The notes: generated by a model from the sequence alone, not told the origin. A DNA stretch of 6,571 nt from Syntrophaceae bacterium UBA1411 (GCA_002304995.1 DBPV01000031.1:1-6571), one strand, 5' to 3'; shown: positions 1 through 6,367, counted from the first letter of the stretch. Numbers and translations are program-made.

Positions 1-1260
1 CCCGAACCGCTGGCCGCTTTTTTCGATCTGTTTGTGCTGGGCGAGGCGGAAGAGATTCTGCCTGAGTTTGCGCGCGTCTTTGCCGCCACGGCGGGTCTTG
101 ACCGCAGGGACCGGCTGGTCGCCTTGCAGAGGCAGTTGCCGGGCGTTTATGTTCCTTCTCTTTACGGCGTCTCTTATTTTCCGGAAGGTCCTATCCGGTG
201 CCTGACCCCGCTTGCGGACGGCTTGCCGCAAACCATCCGGATCGGCCGCATCCGGAACATCGACGCCTTCAGCACGACGCAAACCGTGAGCAGCCCCGAT
301 TCGGAGATGGCGGACATGTACCTGGTGGAAGTGAACCGCGGCTGCCCGCACCTGTGCCGCTTCTGCGCCGCCGGCCATGTTTACGCGCCGCCGCGCTTCC
401 GCACGGCTCGCAACATCATCGAGGCGGTGGACCGCGGTCTGGCGCTGAAAGGGAAGATCGGTCTGGTCGGCACGGCCGTTTCCGATCATCCCGACCTGGC
501 GGACCTCTGCCGCCACATCGTCGCGCGCGGCACCGCGGTGGGCGTGGGGTCCCTGCGCGTCGACCGGATTACAGGCGAGATGCTGGATCTGCTGAAGGCC
601 GGCAGGGTGGAAACCGTTGCGCTGGCGCCGGAAGCGGGAAGCCAGCGCCTGCGCGATCTGGTGCGCAAGGACATCACCGACGCCGACATTCTCGCCGCCG
701 CGCGGCTGCTGCTTGAAAAAGACATCCTCAACCTGCGCCTGTATTTCATGGTCGGACTTCCGACCGAAGAGGAGGAGGACATCGACGCGATCATCGGCCT
801 GGCCAAAAAAATTCAGCACACGGCGCTTGTGTCCACGGCGGGTCAAAAGAAATTCCGGCGCCTCACGCTGAGCGTGAACCAGTTCATTCCCAAGCCCCGC
901 ACGCCGCTGCAGTGGTGCGCGCTGACGGAGGTGCAGGACGTAAACCGGCGGATTCGGAAAATCGTCTCCGCCTTTCGCCGGGACCGGCAGATCACCGTCC
1001 TGGCCGACGTGCCCAAGTGGAACTTCGTGCAGGCGCTTCTGTCGCTGGGCGACCGGCGCGTGGGCGACATTCTTCTGGCCGTCCATCGCCGCGGCGGCCA
1101 TTGGCTGAAAGCGCTCCGCGAAATCAACATCAACCCCGACTTCTACGTCTACCGGCCCAAAAAGCCCGACGAGATCCTGCCCTGGGATATTGTCGACGTC
1201 GGTCTTCCGAAAAAAGCGCTGATCCGGGAATACCGCAAGGCGTTTCCCGATCTTTCCTGA
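1..1260 (+). CDS. Radical SAM protein, B12-binding type (TIGR03960-like), 5'-truncated
   Basis: Frame 1 is open from the first base, so the gene starts left of the window. The GTG at 34 is an internal valine, because the reading 'PEPLAAFFDLFVLGEAEEIL' at the very edge looks like the end of a cobalamin-binding-type N-terminal domain. The radical SAM 4Fe-4S motif CxxxCxxC is intact, with cysteines encoded at 343, 355 and 364 (GCPHLCRFC). It is followed by APEAGSQRLR and YFMVGLPTEEEEDI, then NQFIPKPRTPLQW and an LPWDIVDVG-type tail. This order matches the TIGR03960 family as I remember it. Such enzymes cleave S-adenosylmethionine to a 5'-deoxyadenosyl radical in the cytoplasm, but no substrate is established for this family and I assign none. 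The gene converges on the minus-strand amidohydrolase with 62 bases between the stops. It shows no obvious link to the CHAT block. Confidence 0.9.
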   Translation, partial: PEPLAAFFDLFVLGEAEEILPEFARVFAATAGLDRRDRLVALQRQLPGVYVPSLYGVSYFPEGPIRCLTPLADGLPQTIRIGRIRNIDAFSTTQTVSSPDSEMADMYLVEVNRGCPHLCRFCAAGHVYAPPRFRTARNIIEAVDRGLALKGKIGLVGTAVSDHPDLADLCRHIVARGTAVGVGSLRVDRITGEMLDLLKAGRVETVALAPEAGSQRLRDLVRKDITDADILAAARLLLEKDILNLRLYFMVGLPTEEEEDIDAIIGLAKKIQHTALVSTAGQKKFRRLTLSVNQFIPKPRTPLQWCALTEVQDVNRRIRKIVSAFRRDRQITVLADVPKWNFVQALLSLGDRRVGDILLAVHRRGGHWLKALREININPDFYVYRPKKPDEILPWDIVDVGLPKKALIREYRKAFPDLS

Positions 1261-1271
1261 CGGCGCATGAT

Positions 1272-1310
1272 TCAAAGACCGATTCGCCGGCGGACAAACC
1301 GCCGCTTTGA
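1272..1310. other. Inverted repeats between convergent genes
   Basis: Two nested inverted repeats fill the 62-base gap between convergent stops. The outer arms are TCAAAG (1272-1277) and CTTTGA (1305-1310). The inner arms are CGGCGG (1288-1293) and CCGCCG (1299-1304) around the loop ACAAA. The structure is asymmetric, with ten unpaired bases on the left side. Neither strand has a T tract after it, so it is not a textbook rho-independent terminator. It could still block 3' exonuclease or slow polymerase for both genes. Its position supports a transcript-end role; its sequence supports it only weakly. Confidence 0.35.
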
Positions 1311-1322
1311 GAGACAAGACCG

Positions 1323-2684
1323 CTAGACGCCGTCGGCGATGTTCAAAAACCGTTTCGCATTTGTGCAAAGCAGCGGATCCGGAAATTTTTCAAAGTGGTC
1401 GAAGTACCGCGTGAGGCCGCCCAGCTTGGGATCCAGCATGATCATGATGTAATCCGTGCCGAACATCAGCTTGTCGGCCAGGCGGGGATTTTCACCGATG
1501 ACCTTCAGAAGCTCGCCGGGCAGATTCTCGCGCGCGTGATAGGAAACATCGGTGTATACGTTGTCGTAGGTCTTGACCAGGTAGATGATCCGGTTCATCC
1601 ACTCTCTCTTGTTTTCGCCGAGCTGATCGCCGCCGCCCAGATGGGCGAAATTGATGCGCAGCTTTTTCCAGCGGTCGAGGACGGGCAGCCATTTTTCCGG
1701 CGCCGTGTAGAAGGCGCTCTTGTTGCCGGTGATCCGGCCGAAATCCTGCCAGCCGCTTTCCTCGGCCCAACTGCGGACGTAGTTCTTCGTCCGGAAATTG
1801 TTCAGGCCGCCCGGCGAGCAGTGCAGCGTGACGGGAATGCCGTGCTGCTCGCAGTAGTCGAAGACCGGCGCGAGGTTCGGATGCGTGGGCAGGTAGCCCA
1901 GCGGCGGATAGAGCTTGATGCCTTTGAAAAGGCCCCGGCCTGCTTTCACTTTCATTTTGACGAGTTTAAGCATGCCGGCGCGCCGGGGGTCTGCGGCCAG
2001 AAACGGAAAGACCTGTCCGGGATATTTTACGGCCAGCGCTTCCAGATCGTGCAGGTGCCGCCGGTAGCCGGGCGACATTTCAATGCCCGCGTAGGGATCC
2101 GCGCCCCGGCGGGTTTTGGGGGGTGGGGCCAGCAGTTCTTTTTTGGCGTCGTCAAAAACGGCCGCCAGCGCCTGATCAGACGCGGACCGGCGGAGAGCTT
2201 TCGGCGCCGTTTCCATTTCGGCGAGGATCAGTTTTCTGACCGCCTCGAAATGGACGTCGAAGTCCTTGCGCCGGGCGGCGGGGATGGCAAAGGCCTGCGC
2301 TTGCGGCGCGGCCCGCCTGCCGCGGCCCGCCGCCTCTTCATCGGCGTTGTCGGAAAGCGCAAAGTAAATGTCCATCATAAGCGGCGCCATGAAAAGCTGC
2401 GCGTTTTTCCCCAGCCGGCTTGCGGCAAAGTTGCGGAGGCTTGCCTGATAGAGGCTTTCACAGTCGGAGACCGCCGTCGCCGCCAGACGGGCGATCCAGG
2501 CGGCATAATCCCTGACTCCTTCCAGCGCTTCGAAAATTCCCCGGGCCGTTCTTTTCTTTTTTGCGCCTCCGGCGTGGGGATAATCGCCCTGCAGATGATT
2601 CCAGGTCGCCGCGGCCAGTTCCATAACCGCGAACCGGGCGTTGAACAGATGGCAGTGAATGTCGAGAATCTGTCTTGAAGACAT
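1323..2684 (-). CDS. Amidohydrolase-related TIM-barrel metal hydrolase (PF04909-like) with large insertion
   Basis: This 453-aa protein has the metal-site layout of the amidohydrolase-2 family: DIHCHLF at the N terminus (His10, His12), GIKLYPP (Lys257), TLHCSPGG (His288), FAHLGGGD (His348) and MFGTDY (Asp411), ending with the usual NAKRFLNI helix. Members hydrolyse or decarboxylate small cyclic or amide substrates in the cytoplasm; the substrate here cannot be read from sequence. The family is commonly about 280-340 aa. The excess sits between strand 1 and the rest of the barrel (roughly residues 30-220), which includes a basic segment near 41-48 and an Arg/Ala-rich segment near 118-140. The frame stays open upstream to 2843, but that extension would overlap the CHAT gene. 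ATG 2684 is preferred because AGGAG sits 7 nt upstream and the DIHCHLF strand lies right at the N terminus. It is the last gene of the leftward block, 67 bases after the CHAT stop. Family confidence is high; any role with the CHAT module is inference. Confidence 0.88.
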   Translation of the reverse strand: MSSRQILDIHCHLFNARFAVMELAAATWNHLQGDYPHAGGAKKKRTARGIFEALEGVRDYAAWIARLAATAVSDCESLYQASLRNFAASRLGKNAQLFMAPLMMDIYFALSDNADEEAAGRGRRAAPQAQAFAIPAARRKDFDVHFEAVRKLILAEMETAPKALRRSASDQALAAVFDDAKKELLAPPPKTRRGADPYAGIEMSPGYRRHLHDLEALAVKYPGQVFPFLAADPRRAGMLKLVKMKVKAGRGLFKGIKLYPPLGYLPTHPNLAPVFDYCEQHGIPVTLHCSPGGLNNFRTKNYVRSWAEESGWQDFGRITGNKSAFYTAPEKWLPVLDRWKKLRINFAHLGGGDQLGENKREWMNRIIYLVKTYDNVYTDVSYHARENLPGELLKVIGENPRLADKLMFGTDYIMIMLDPKLGGLTRYFDHFEKFPDPLLCTNAKRFLNIADGV

Positions 2685-2691
2685 GATGCCG

Positions 2692-2698
2692 CTCCTTT
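2692..2698 (-). promoter_or_regulatory. Shine-Dalgarno of the amidohydrolase gene (decides the start)
   Basis: On the minus strand AAAGGAG is followed by a 7-nt spacer and ATG at 2684. This fixes the start there rather than at the upstream in-frame ATG at 2843, which lies inside the CHAT coding sequence. Confidence 0.8.
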
Positions 2699-2728
2699 CG
2701 TTTGAAATGACCGGAAAACCGATAAAGG

Positions 2729-2749
2729 AAAAATGCCGCTTTAGGCGGC
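2729..2749 (-). terminator. Candidate weak rho-independent terminator/attenuator after the CHAT gene
   Basis: Read on the minus strand, GCCGC-CTAAA-GCGGC forms a 5-bp all-G/C stem with a 5-nt loop (2735-2749). An A and then five T (2729-2733) follow. It begins only 2 bases after the CHAT stop codon. The short stem and T tract suggest partial rather than complete termination, which would reduce amidohydrolase expression relative to the two upstream genes. I see no convincing separate promoter in the 40 bases between this hairpin and the amidohydrolase start, so read-through is the likely way that gene is expressed. Confidence 0.5.
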
Positions 2750-2751
2750 TG

Positions 2752-4929
2752 CTAGGCAACGAGGCGCGCAAAGGGATCGGCATAGACGACGTACGCCAGA
2801 TAAGTGGCGTCGCCGGCCTTGAAGGCCGCTGCCCTTCCGGCACTGACCGCTTCCGCGACGACTTTCCCCGAACAGAGCGCCTGGTAAAAAGCCTGGACGA
2901 AGGTGAGGGCCGGCGCGTCGCCGATCATCCAGAGCGCGCCGACGAATACGGCGGCTTCCCGCTCGAGAAAGGCGGGAGCGAATCCGCCCAGGCCGGTGAG
3001 CTGGTAGCCCGTTTTTCCTGCGCGGCAGGAATTGAGAACCACAATGGGCCGCGTGCCGTCTTGCGCCTTGAGCCGGCAGAGACCGGCGACGATATCGGGC
3101 GTCAGATCGCGAAGCCGTCCGCCTTGATCCGCGCCGGCCGGATCGAGTTCGAGGCGGCCTTCTGTAATGGCCGTTTCGGACGCCTCTCCGTGTCCCGCGA
3201 AATGGAAAAGGTCAAAGGGCCCTTCCGCGCCCAGCAGTTTGGTCACTTCCGGGCGTGTGGCGGGCGTGACCGGTTTGGCGTCAAAGAGTTTTTTCAAAAG
3301 GATTCCTTCTTTTTTTGCGCTCGCCAGTTCGTGGCCGGGATAGGAAGGCGCAACGTACCAGGCGCGGCCGGGCCGCACCCGGAGTTCGGTCGGGGCGGTA
3401 TGGCCGTAAAGCCAGCGCACGAGCCCCATCTGCCCCAGAAAGCGCGTTTCGGAAGGCAGGGATTTGCCCGGCTCGCACACGTGCAGAATTTCCCAGGGAA
3501 TGTAGGGCTCCTCGCAGTACAACTTCAGGTGCGTGATCCGGTCGCGGTTTTCCCAAAAGACGCTTTGCAGATCCGACGGAAAAAGCGTCTGGAAAAGCCT
3601 TGCGCCGATGCTGCGCAGTTCGATTTGCAGCTGCTCGAAGTCCGTTTTATCGGCCGTTTCCACCTGGTCGAACAAATTCATGTAGGGCTGCAAAATCGTC
3701 TTGATGTCGCCTGCGAACTCGGGCGATTCGTATTCCTGGTCCACGCCCAGCGCGTCGAGCCACAACGTGTAACGGTAGCGGATTTTGCCGCCGTTTTCCC
3801 CGAGGTAAACCCGCATGATGTTGATGCGCGCGGGCGGACCGGGAGGCGGCGTCGCTTCGCTTCCGGCTCTGAGCCGTGCGCCTTCCTCCTGCGGCTTTCC
3901 GGCCACCGTCTGCGGCTTGAGTTTGAGCGTCACCAGGGACAGAGGTCCCCGGCAGAACGCGACCCATAACTCACAGGCGCCCGGAGAGCCGGACTGAACC
4001 TCGAAAAACAGTGTGCAAGACGGTTCGCCCGGCAGGGGCGCGCTGACGTCGGCCCGCGCCTGGCCGATGACGGCAATGTTTTTCTTGGGAATGAGGCGGA
4101 CGGTGAGGATTTGACCGGGGAGTGCCGGCAGGGGGGCGGCTGCTTCCCGGGAGGTTTCTCCGGAAGCGAGACCGATGGCTTCGCGGGAGATCGTGACTTC
4201 GACCTGCCGGGATTTGCCGACCTCTATCTCTTCGGGCATCTCAGCGCCGAAAAAGCAGGGCAACGGAGTTTCGAGAGCGCCGGATACCGCGGGGGCGGCC
4301 GGTTTGGGAGTGCCTGGCGCGGCGCCCTTCTTTTTCGCGGTTTTCACCGGCATGGAAACAGGGAGCGCGCCGGTTTCCGGTATCGTCGGGCCGGCCGGCG
4401 CGGGCGCGAGGGTTCCGCGCCGGCCGCCCATTTTTTTGACGGGCGCTTTTTCAACCGACAGGTGCAGGGGGAAATCAACAGCCGGTCCGGGAGGAATGCC
4501 GCGGCGGAGTTTTTTTACGGCGGCTGCGGGGCGGGCAAGACCCCAATACCCGACCACTCTGCCTTCATCGGTGATGACGGTCCGTTCGGCAATTCCTCTT
4601 CTCATTGCCCTTCCGGCCAGCGCCGCGGGAAGCTCCGGGCAGGAATTGCTCTCGTGCAGGTGAAGCGCCGCCTCCAGTGTTTCGTCAAGATGTGCGCCGG
4701 TGAGGGCCGTCTCCAGTTCGTCACGGCGCAAAAGATAAAACAGCGGCCGGCCGGCAACGACCCGCCGGATGACCACGGCGCTGGTGCGGCGGTTTTCGAA
4801 AAGGACAAGCGTTTCCCCTGCTGTGAAGGAGGCGGGAAGGCAGATGAAATCCGTTGCAATGCCGCCGGGCAGAAAATGGCCGACCACCCGGTCAAGACCG
4901 GCCGGCGGTTGAAAATCCGGTTGTTTCAT
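2752..4929 (-). CDS. CHAT-domain caspase-like protease with N-terminal regulatory regions
   Basis: This 725-aa protein ends in a CHAT (clan CD, caspase/separase-like) domain of about residues 369-725. The catalytic pair is intact: FHFAGHG gives His580 and LNSCRAG gives Cys635, each after a hydrophobic strand, followed by GLGGFAPAFLEREAAVFVGALW, as in CHAT proteins. N-terminal to it I see three regions. Residues 1-132 look like a CBS-type ligand-sensing fold, with NRRTSAVVI, LLRRDELETAL and TDEGRVVGYWGL; this is a weak match. Residues 160-228 are a Pro/Ala/Lys-rich, probably flexible linker. Residues 232-343 are strand-rich and resemble a beta-sandwich. There is no signal peptide or membrane segment, so it should be cytoplasmic. 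ATG 4929 is chosen over ATG 4944 because AAGGAGGG lies 4 nt before it, and the longer start would place that site inside the coding region. It follows the Sel1 gene by 23 bases and is probably cotranscribed. CHAT proteins act as proteolytic effectors in stress, conflict and some CRISPR systems; the substrate here is unknown. Confidence 0.9.
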   Translation of the reverse strand: MKQPDFQPPAGLDRVVGHFLPGGIATDFICLPASFTAGETLVLFENRRTSAVVIRRVVAGRPLFYLLRRDELETALTGAHLDETLEAALHLHESNSCPELPAALAGRAMRRGIAERTVITDEGRVVGYWGLARPAAAVKKLRRGIPPGPAVDFPLHLSVEKAPVKKMGGRRGTLAPAPAGPTIPETGALPVSMPVKTAKKKGAAPGTPKPAAPAVSGALETPLPCFFGAEMPEEIEVGKSRQVEVTISREAIGLASGETSREAAAPLPALPGQILTVRLIPKKNIAVIGQARADVSAPLPGEPSCTLFFEVQSGSPGACELWVAFCRGPLSLVTLKLKPQTVAGKPQEEGARLRAGSEATPPPGPPARINIMRVYLGENGGKIRYRYTLWLDALGVDQEYESPEFAGDIKTILQPYMNLFDQVETADKTDFEQLQIELRSIGARLFQTLFPSDLQSVFWENRDRITHLKLYCEEPYIPWEILHVCEPGKSLPSETRFLGQMGLVRWLYGHTAPTELRVRPGRAWYVAPSYPGHELASAKKEGILLKKLFDAKPVTPATRPEVTKLLGAEGPFDLFHFAGHGEASETAITEGRLELDPAGADQGGRLRDLTPDIVAGLCRLKAQDGTRPIVVLNSCRAGKTGYQLTGLGGFAPAFLEREAAVFVGALWMIGDAPALTFVQAFYQALCSGKVVAEAVSAGRAAAFKAGDATYLAYVVYADPFARLVA

Positions 4930-4933
4930 TTTT

Positions 4934-4941
4934 CCCTCCTT
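4934..4941 (-). promoter_or_regulatory. Shine-Dalgarno of the CHAT gene (decides the start)
   Basis: AAGGAGGG followed by AAAA and ATG (4929) on the minus strand is a near-ideal ribosome binding site. The in-frame ATG at 4944 has only a weak GGAAG upstream. Strong translation of the CHAT protein relative to the upstream Sel1 protein is plausible. Confidence 0.8.
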
Positions 4942-4952
4942 CATCTTCTTCC

Positions 4953-5507
4953 CTACCAGGTGAGGCCCCGGCGCTGCAAAGCCTGCTGCGCGGGAAGATA
5001 GCCCTGTGTTGCCGCCCGGCGAAACCAGCGGACGGCTTCCGCGTCATTTTGCGCCACGCCGCGCCCGGCGGCGTACATCAGCCCCACCTGGTACTGGGCC
5101 TGGCTGTTGCTCTGCCGGGCGGACCTCATGAACCATTTGAGCGCTTCCCTGTCGTTTTTTGCCACGGTCTCCCCCCGGGCATAAAGAGTTCCCAGACGCA
5201 ACTGGGCGTCCGCGTCGCCTTGTTCGGCGAGGTTCCGGATTTGCCCGACAGCGTCTGTCTCTTCCGCCTGCGGCCTCGGGAAGGGACGGGGCGTGATCGT
5301 CGGCCTCTCCGGCGTGAGGTGGATATACAGGAGGATCAGCGCTGCCGCGACGGCGCAAACGATGAAGAGCTCCAGCCTGTCTTGCGAAAAAGGCAGGCTG
5401 AAGACGGCGGACGCTTCTCCGGCGGGCGAGCGCAAAACAAAGGCCCGGTATTTCCCGCCCTCCGGCGTGATCTTGATATCGAAATCGAGGTAATGCAGTC
5501 GTTCCAT
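4953..5507 (-). CDS. Membrane-anchored Sel1/TPR-like repeat protein, CHAT partner
   Basis: This 184-aa protein has three parts. Residues 1-45 form a compact strand-rich element with YLDFDIKI, SPAGEA and FSLPF. I recall this motif set at the N terminus of many CHAT-associated proteins, which would tie this protein to its neighbour. Residues 46-64 (LELFIVCAVAAALILLYIHL) are one membrane helix, followed by a Pro/Arg linker. Residues 86-184 hold two full Sel1 repeats with a period of exactly 36 (AQ at 101, 137 and 173), the signature LGTLYARGETVAKN / VGLMYAAGRGVAQN and a partial third. Sel1 repeats are TPR-like helical pairs that bind proteins. Topology is not settled, because there is no cleavable signal peptide and the positive charges near the helix are ambiguous. 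ATG 5507 is preferred over ATG 5513: AAGGGG is 7 nt from the former and only 1 nt from the latter. First gene after the strong promoter; likely a membrane scaffold or sensor for the CHAT protease. Confidence 0.85.
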   Translation of the reverse strand: MERLHYLDFDIKITPEGGKYRAFVLRSPAGEASAVFSLPFSQDRLELFIVCAVAAALILLYIHLTPERPTITPRPFPRPQAEETDAVGQIRNLAEQGDADAQLRLGTLYARGETVAKNDREALKWFMRSARQSNSQAQYQVGLMYAAGRGVAQNDAEAVRWFRRAATQGYLPAQQALQRRGLTW

Positions 5508-5511
5508 GGCC

Positions 5512-5526
5512 ATACCCCTTCGGTAT
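5512..5526 (-). promoter_or_regulatory. Small leader hairpin enclosing the Sel1 gene's Shine-Dalgarno
   Basis: On the minus-strand mRNA, ATACC-GAAGG-GGTAT forms a 5-bp stem whose loop and 3' arm contain the AAGGGG ribosome binding site of the start at 5507. Folding would partly hide that site. The stem is short and may be coincidental. On the plus strand the same inverted repeat is followed by five T (5526-5530), so it could also act as a very weak terminator for antisense transcription. Confidence 0.35.
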
Positions 5527-5590
5527 TTTTAGCCTGGCCGTTTCTTGACGTAAGGAATGAATGAGAAGGAGATTCTTTTGCGATGGACGG

Positions 5591-5620
5591 ATTATAGAAA
5601 AAAAACCGTGCAAAAGTCAA
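5591..5620 (-). promoter_or_regulatory. Sigma-70-type promoter of the Sel1-CHAT-amidohydrolase block
   Basis: Read on the minus strand, a -35 box TTGACT (5615-5620, one mismatch to TTGACA) is separated by 18 bp from a perfect -10 box TATAAT (5591-5596). The spacer contains a run of eight T next to the -10. Transcription would start near an A at 5584 and leave a leader of about 77 nt before the Sel1 start at 5507. The boxes are the best promoter match in the window and sit in its only clearly AT-rich stretch. They are of housekeeping type, not the GAAC/TCTGA type used by most ECF sigma factors. Confidence 0.8.
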
Positions 5621-5629
5621 AGAAAATTT

Positions 5630-5650
5630 CCCGGGCGCGCCTGCAGGGCG
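5630..5650. promoter_or_regulatory. Overlapping GC palindromes upstream of the promoter (possible operator)
   Basis: Three perfect palindromes overlap within 18 bp: CCCGGG (5630-5635), GGCGCGCC (5634-5641) and CCTGCAGG (5640-5647). In addition CGCC/GGCG arms (5638-5641, 5647-5650) flank TGCAG. The cluster starts 9 bp upstream of the -35 box of the leftward promoter. It could bind a dimeric regulator of either divergent unit. Such palindromes also arise often by chance in GC-rich DNA, so this is a candidate only. A separate 10-bp palindrome TTTGCGCAAA lies at 5658-5667. I see no convincing plus-strand promoter between here and 5737. Confidence 0.25.
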
Positions 5651-5721
5651 GGGGTGATTTGCGCAAAAAAATCATGAACGAACGGGCCGGTTGTGGTAAA
5701 CATTTCCATCCGGTGAAGAAT

Positions 5722-5727
5722 AAGGGG
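5722..5727 (+). promoter_or_regulatory. Probable Shine-Dalgarno of the sigma factor gene
   Basis: AAGGGG lies 10 nt before the TTG at 5738. It is the only purine-rich site near the start of the sigma reading frame, which has no ATG or GTG at a suitable place (an in-frame stop lies at 5714). A TTG start with a long spacer implies modest translation. Confidence 0.5.
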
Positions 5728-5737
5728 AACAAAAACC

Positions 5738-6367
5738 TTGCGCTGGTTGTCTAAAAGGGAAGAAGGCGAAAAAAAAACGTCCGCCGACGACGATGCGGCG
5801 TACGTTGCGGCCTGCCGGAAGGGCGATCCGGAGGCGTTTGCCGTCCTGGTGCGGCGGCACTCGTCCAAAATGCTCACGGTCGCCTGCCGCCTGCTTGGCG
5901 ATTACGACGAAGCGTGCGACGTGACCCAGGAGGCGTTTTTGGCCGCTTACCGCTCGCTCGGCAGCTTTCGGGCCGACGCGGCGTTTTCGACCTGGCTGTA
6001 CCGGATCGTGGTAAACTGCGCGAAAAACAGGCTCAAAAAGATCCGGATCCTGTCCGGGCGCGAAAGCGGGCCGCCTGACGAAGCGGAAGGCGGCGGGTGC
6101 GCGGGCCTTGCCTGCTCTGCGTTTTCCGATGCAAACGACCCGGAGCGGGCGCTGGAAGAGCGCGAGATCAACGCCCAGGTGGAAAAATGCCTGGCGGCGC
6201 TGGAGGAAGACCAGCGGGAAGTCCTGGTGCTGCGCGATGTCCGGGGCTTTTCTTACGGTGAAATCCGCGAGGTTCTGAAGATACCGGAAGGCACGGTGAA
6301 ATCCCGGCTGGCCCGCGCGCGGCTGGCGATGAAGGACTGCCTGAAAAAAGCCATGGGGACGCTATGA
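5738..6367 (+). CDS. ECF-type (sigma-70 group 4) RNA polymerase sigma factor
   Basis: This 209-aa protein has the two ECF domains. Sigma-2 spans about residues 25-102, with the -10-binding and core-binding motif DVTQEAFLAAYRSLGSF and the STWLYRIVVNCAKNRLKK helix. Sigma-4 spans about residues 148-204, with the helix-turn-helix FSYGEIREVLKIPEGTVKSRLARAR that contacts the -35 element. The linker between them (about 104-142) is acidic, glycine-rich and carries Cys121 and Cys126. The start is probably TTG at 5738, with a second TTG at 5747; about 20 charged residues precede sigma-2. Its stop overlaps the anti-sigma start in ATGA (6364-6367), so the two are translationally coupled. It directs polymerase to a dedicated regulon, probably released by an envelope or redox signal. 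It is transcribed divergently from the Sel1-CHAT block. The exact ECF subgroup cannot be given without comparison, although the sequence is RpoE-like. Confidence 0.93.
   Translation: MRWLSKREEGEKKTSADDDAAYVAACRKGDPEAFAVLVRRHSSKMLTVACRLLGDYDEACDVTQEAFLAAYRSLGSFRADAAFSTWLYRIVVNCAKNRLKKIRILSGRESGPPDEAEGGGCAGLACSAFSDANDPERALEEREINAQVEKCLAALEEDQREVLVLRDVRGFSYGEIREVLKIPEGTVKSRLARARLAMKDCLKKAMGTL

Noticed and set aside
1395..2678. Long plus-strand open frame opposite the amidohydrolase
   Set aside because: It is a GC-driven shadow of the minus-strand gene; the translation has no recognisable motifs and the opposite strand has a full metal-site motif set.
2685..2843. Extension of the amidohydrolase to an upstream in-frame ATG at 2843
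   Set aside because: It would overlap the CHAT coding sequence by about 90 bases, lacks family-like sequence, and the internal ATG at 2684 has a clear AGGAG site and the conserved DIHCHLF strand right after it.
2659..5001. Two long plus-strand open frames opposite the CHAT gene
   Set aside because: Their compositions are Arg/Gly-rich and motif-free, while the minus strand encodes an intact CHAT domain with good ribosome sites.
5545..5576. Plus-strand TTGACG with possible GATTCT as a promoter
   Set aside because: The spacing is about 20 bp and the -10 match is poor; no gene follows at a sensible distance.
5557..5754. A 65-codon basic open frame on the plus strand across the divergent intergenic region
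   Set aside because: It crosses the leftward promoter and overlaps the sigma start, its ribosome site is badly placed (TAAGGA abuts the ATG), and the Lys/Arg richness follows from reading an A-rich promoter.
5726..5754. GGAAC with GTCTAA as an autoregulated ECF promoter for the sigma gene
   Set aside because: The -10-like part lies downstream of the TTG start, and no suitable start codon follows before conserved sigma-2 sequence.
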